Origin: Nonomuraea rubra
GTDB taxonomy: Bacteria; Actinomycetota; Actinomycetes; Streptosporangiales; Streptosporangiaceae
NCBI RefSeq assembly: GCF_014207985.1
Contig: NZ_JACHMI010000001.1
Span: 12,259,001 to 12,323,000 of the forward strand
Length of the DNA stretch: 64,000 nucleotides
Reading direction: 5' to 3'
The notes beneath the pieces are model-generated. The model saw nothing but the letters and a program-made list of their open reading frames with translations, was not told the DNA's origin and ran no database searches. Positions within the stretch are counted from its first letter, which is position 1; the number at the start of each line of letters is the position of its first letter. Below, piece after piece: positions 60,651-64,000 of the stretch. The position numbers and the translations under genes were made by a program.

Positions 60651-61727
60651 GTGAGCGCTCACGCGCAGCGGGAAGCTGCCGAGATCCGCGAGCAATGGCT
60701 GGGCCGAGCGCTTTCGACGCTGCCCGCCGACCGTCCGGCCGCCGAGGCGGCCATCTCCTCCCTGTACGACCTGATCGGGCTGCCGCCGCCCCGCTTCCAC
60801 TGGGCCGCCTCACCCCTCACCGCGCTGGCGACCGTGCCACCGGGGCTGGGCCGCGCGGAGAGCCTGGAACGGGTGGCCGAATGGCCGCTGCCGCCCCGGC
60901 TCATCGCGCTCAGGAACGAGCTGCGCCGCGGCCTCGACGCCAAGGTGCGAGGGCTGCAGCAACCGCTCGACCAGCTCATCAGGCGTACGGTCCAGTCCCC
61001 GCTGCTCACCAGCACCGGCGCCTGCCTGCTCCAGCCGCTCCAGCGGGCCCACACCGGGGAGTTCTCCTGGAGCAACCGCTGGTACGAGAGCCAGCTCGTC
61101 CCCTGGATCGCCCACTACGACGCCCTGCGCCGGGTCGCCGGGGTGGTGTTCACCGCCGAGCAGCTCCGGCAGTGGGAGCTGTGGGCGACGGTGGCGGCGT
61201 CGTGCCACTGGTGGTGGCCGGCCGAGCACGTGTGCGTCGTGTCCGAGCGGCCCGTCGCCCTGCACACGGAGGTGTCGGGCGATGAGGGCCAGGTGCGGCT
61301 GCACCACGCGGACGGCCCGGCCCTGCGCTACGCCGACGGCTGGGCCCTGCACTCCTGGCACGGCACCCGCGTACCGGCCTGGGTGATCGCCGGCCCGACC
61401 GCCGAACGCATCGCGGCCGAGACCAACGTCGAGGTCAGGCGGTGCGCCATCGAGCGCCTCGGCTGGCCCGAGTACGTCGAGCAGGCCGGGCTGAGGCTGG
61501 TCGGCACGGCGCCCGACCCCGGCAACCCCGGCTCCGAGCTGCGGCTCTACGACATGCGGCGGGAGACGAAGGTGCTCGTCGCGGTGAACGGCTCCGTCGA
61601 GCGCGACGGCCGGCGCCGCCGGTACGGGCTGACCGTGCCCGGCCACTTCACCGACCCGCTCGCCGCCGCCGGCTGGACGTACGGGCTGTCCGCCGAGCAG
61701 TACTCCCGACTCCTGCGCAGAACCTGA
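60651..61727 (+). CDS. DUF6745 family protein
   Basis: 358 residues from a GTG. The C-terminal half carries the family pattern RLHHADGPALRYADGWALHS, WHGTRVPAWVI and NVEVRRCAIERLGWPEYVEQ. Function unknown. Gene 61739 starts 11 bp later, and I recall such pairs in other actinobacteria. Confidence 0.78.
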   Translation: MSAHAQREAAEIREQWLGRALSTLPADRPAAEAAISSLYDLIGLPPPRFHWAASPLTALATVPPGLGRAESLERVAEWPLPPRLIALRNELRRGLDAKVRGLQQPLDQLIRRTVQSPLLTSTGACLLQPLQRAHTGEFSWSNRWYESQLVPWIAHYDALRRVAGVVFTAEQLRQWELWATVAASCHWWWPAEHVCVVSERPVALHTEVSGDEGQVRLHHADGPALRYADGWALHSWHGTRVPAWVIAGPTAERIAAETNVEVRRCAIERLGWPEYVEQAGLRLVGTAPDPGNPGSELRLYDMRRETKVLVAVNGSVERDGRRRRYGLTVPGHFTDPLAAAGWTYGLSAEQYSRLLRRT

Positions 61728-61738
61728 AGGTGATCCAG

Positions 61739-62170
61739 ATGAACATGACCCTTGCCGAGCTCACCAGCAGAACCGGGCTCACCGTCCTCGACCACCTCGA
61801 ACAGTCCGTACGGATCCCCGTCCTGGACGGCCTCCAGGCCCAGGGCGACCTGATCGTCATCCCGATGCGCGAGGTCGACGTCACCGTGTGGGGCGACGCC
61901 AGGTGGCAGCCCGTCCCCGCCGAGGGCGTGGAGCTGCTGCGCGGCGCCGCCGGTGGCAACCCGCACACGCTCGTCGCCGAGCCGGGCACCTGCCGCTGGA
62001 CCAGGCTCGTCCGGGACGGGCAGGGCCTGGCGATCGGCGTGTTCGACGCCACCGCTCCCGTCTACCTGCTGCATCCCGAACACGGGGGCTCGGGATGCGC
62101 GCCCGGTACGTACGTGGTGCGGCGGCAGCGCGAGCACGAGGGCAGCCGCTCCCGCCTGGTCGCGGACTGA
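61739..62170 (+). CDS. Partner protein of DUF6745, unknown
   Basis: 143 residues. Beta-rich soluble protein (LDGLQAQGDLIVIPMREVDV, TCRWTRLVRDGQGLAIGVFD), without known motif. Eleven bases downstream of the DUF6745 gene, so the two are one operon. Its stop is directly followed by the convergent stop of the LLM oxidoreductase. Confidence 0.72.
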   Translation: MNMTLAELTSRTGLTVLDHLEQSVRIPVLDGLQAQGDLIVIPMREVDVTVWGDARWQPVPAEGVELLRGAAGGNPHTLVAEPGTCRWTRLVRDGQGLAIGVFDATAPVYLLHPEHGGSGCAPGTYVVRRQREHEGSRSRLVAD

Positions 62171-63154
62171 CTAGTCGCTGATCAGCACGTCGGCCAGCAG
62201 TTCAGCCGAGCGCATCCAGGCCTTCCTGTCGGGCGCCGAGAACGCCACGATCAGCTCGTCGGCCCGGGCGTGCTCGGCGAACCGCTCCACGTACGCCTTC
62301 ACCTCGGCGGGGTTCCCGACCGCCGAGTACTTGGCCATCTGCACGAGCTGCTGCCCGGCCGGGGAGTCGAGGATCATGTCGGCCTCCTCGGTGGTGAACG
62401 TGCGCCCCCGCCCGAGGAACCTGCTCACCCTGAGCCGCTTGGAGTCCAGGAACTGCTCCTCGGCCTCCTCGGTGGTCTCGGCCGCGATCACGTTCAGCGC
62501 GGCGATCACGTACGGCTCGGCGAGCTGTGCCGACGGCTTGAACTCCTGCCGGTAGACCGCGACGGCCTCCTCCAGCGCGGCGGGCGCGAAGTGCGAGGCG
62601 AACGCGTACGGCAGGCCCAGCATGGCGGCGAGCTGGGCGCCGAACAGGGAGGAGCCGAGGATGTAGAGCGGCACGTCCGTGCCCTTGCCCGGCGTGGCGT
62701 GCACGCCGGGGATGCGGGTCTCGCCCGTCAGGTAGCCCTGCAGCTCCAGCACGTCCTGCGGGAAGGAGTCGGCGGAGGCGGGGCTGCGGCGCAGCGCCCG
62801 CATCGTCTGCTGGTCGCTGCCCGGCGCCCGGCCGAGCCCGAGGTCGATGCGCCCCGGGTGCAGCGTCTCCAGCGTGCCGAACTGCTCGGCGATGGTGAGC
62901 GGCGAGTGGTTCGGCAGCATGACGCCGCCCGCTCCCAGGCGGATCGTCCGGGTGTGGGCGGCGACGTGGGCGATGAGCACGCTCGTGGCCGAGGAGGCGA
63001 TGCTGTCCATGTTGTGGTGCTCGGCGTACCAGATGCGCCGGTATCCGAGCTCCTCGGCCCGCTGGGCCAGGGCGACGCTGGCGGCGAAACTGTCCGCCGC
63101 GGTCTCGCCCTCGCCTATGTGCGCCAGATCCAGGATGGACAGCGGCAGAGCCAT
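62171..63154 (-). CDS. LLM class flavin-dependent oxidoreductase
   Basis: 327 residues, luciferase-like TIM barrel: [60 protein letters not shown] and [11 protein letters not shown]. Uses FMN or F420 supplied by a partner; the substrate is unknown. ATG at 63154. Confidence 0.94.
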   Translation of the reverse strand: MALPLSILDLAHIGEGETAADSFAASVALAQRAEELGYRRIWYAEHHNMDSIASSATSVLIAHVAAHTRTIRLGAGGVMLPNHSPLTIAEQFGTLETLHPGRIDLGLGRAPGSDQQTMRALRRSPASADSFPQDVLELQGYLTGETRIPGVHATPGKGTDVPLYILGSSLFGAQLAAMLGLPYAFASHFAPAALEEAVAVYRQEFKPSAQLAEPYVIAALNVIAAETTEEAEEQFLDSKRLRVSRFLGRGRTFTTEEADMILDSPAGQQLVQMAKYSAVGNPAEVKAYVERFAEHARADELIVAFSAPDRKAWMRSAELLADVLISD

Positions 63155-63219
63155 AAGTACGCGCCTTTCGCAGACCGGTTGACCTGGCAGTGGACAACAG
63201 CCGCGAAAGGCGCGTTATT

Positions 63220-64000
<781 letters not shown>

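Overview
The window is high-GC, densely coded actinomycete DNA. The gene content (SigE-family ECF sigma factors, an AfsR/SARP-type regulator, alpha-lytic/streptogrisin-type S1 protease, GH6-CBM2 cellulase, many VOC and MarR proteins, a pSAM2-type integrative element) points to a mycelial soil actinobacterium. Streptosporangiales such as Nonomuraea is my inference, not something a single gene proves.

Layout. 1-12.7 kb is ordinary chromosome: 5' part of xylose isomerase (xylA), VOC proteins, a B12-binding radical SAM enzyme, a MarR regulator next to an MFS exporter, a secreted S1 protease, a frameshifted membrane-protein gene, a DUF1275 protein, an aldo/keto reductase behind a MerR-type 19-bp-spacer promoter, a DUF6461 protein and a Nudix hydrolase. 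12.8-31.6 kb is a tRNA-Ser(GCT) integration hotspot. A 61-bp piece of the tRNA 3' half occurs three times (12794, 16327 and inside the intact tRNA at 31519). Between copies 1 and 2 is a decayed element with two integrase relics, a colicin-type immunity gene, an unknown gene and a lipoprotein. Between copies 2 and 3 is an apparently complete pSAM2-like actinomycete integrative and conjugative element (AICE): CPCC protein, a low-GC NACHT NTPase with an N-terminal PD-(D/E)XK-like nuclease, Nudix Pif homologue, XRE-TPR regulator, GntR/KorSA-type repressor with three operator copies, Pra, TraB/FtsK, small spread-type proteins, RepSA, Xis and Int.

31.8-47.4 kb is chromosome again: YceI/MarR divergent pair, an ECF sigma factor, an OB/double-psi-barrel protein with a MauE-like membrane protein, an ATPase, two sigma-factor/beta-propeller pairs flanking a MaoC dehydratase, a three-gene operon of a divergent Lgt-like protein, a Tes-like radical SAM enzyme and a small membrane protein, and a NarL-type two-component system. 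47.5-50.6 kb is a second, heavily decayed insertion beside tRNA-Arg(ACG), with an integrase pseudogene and repeated integrase-arm-like sites. 51-64 kb holds a HycA-like protein, a truncated GbsR/MarR gene, an AfsR-like regulator next to a DrrAB-type ABC exporter, a GH2 beta-mannosidase, a PAS membrane protein with a coiled-coil partner, a DUF6745 pair, an LLM flavin oxidoreductase and the 3' part of a GH6-CBM2 cellulase.

How genes work together. In the AICE the inferred circuit is: the GntR repressor binds its own promoter and the pra promoter; Pra activates rep-xis-int; TraB and the small proteins move the element; Pif (Nudix) gives transfer immunity; the NACHT protein is probable anti-phage or anti-plasmid cargo placed between the left att site and pif. 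xylA, the mannosidase, the cellulase and the protease fit a saprophytic plant-polymer life style.
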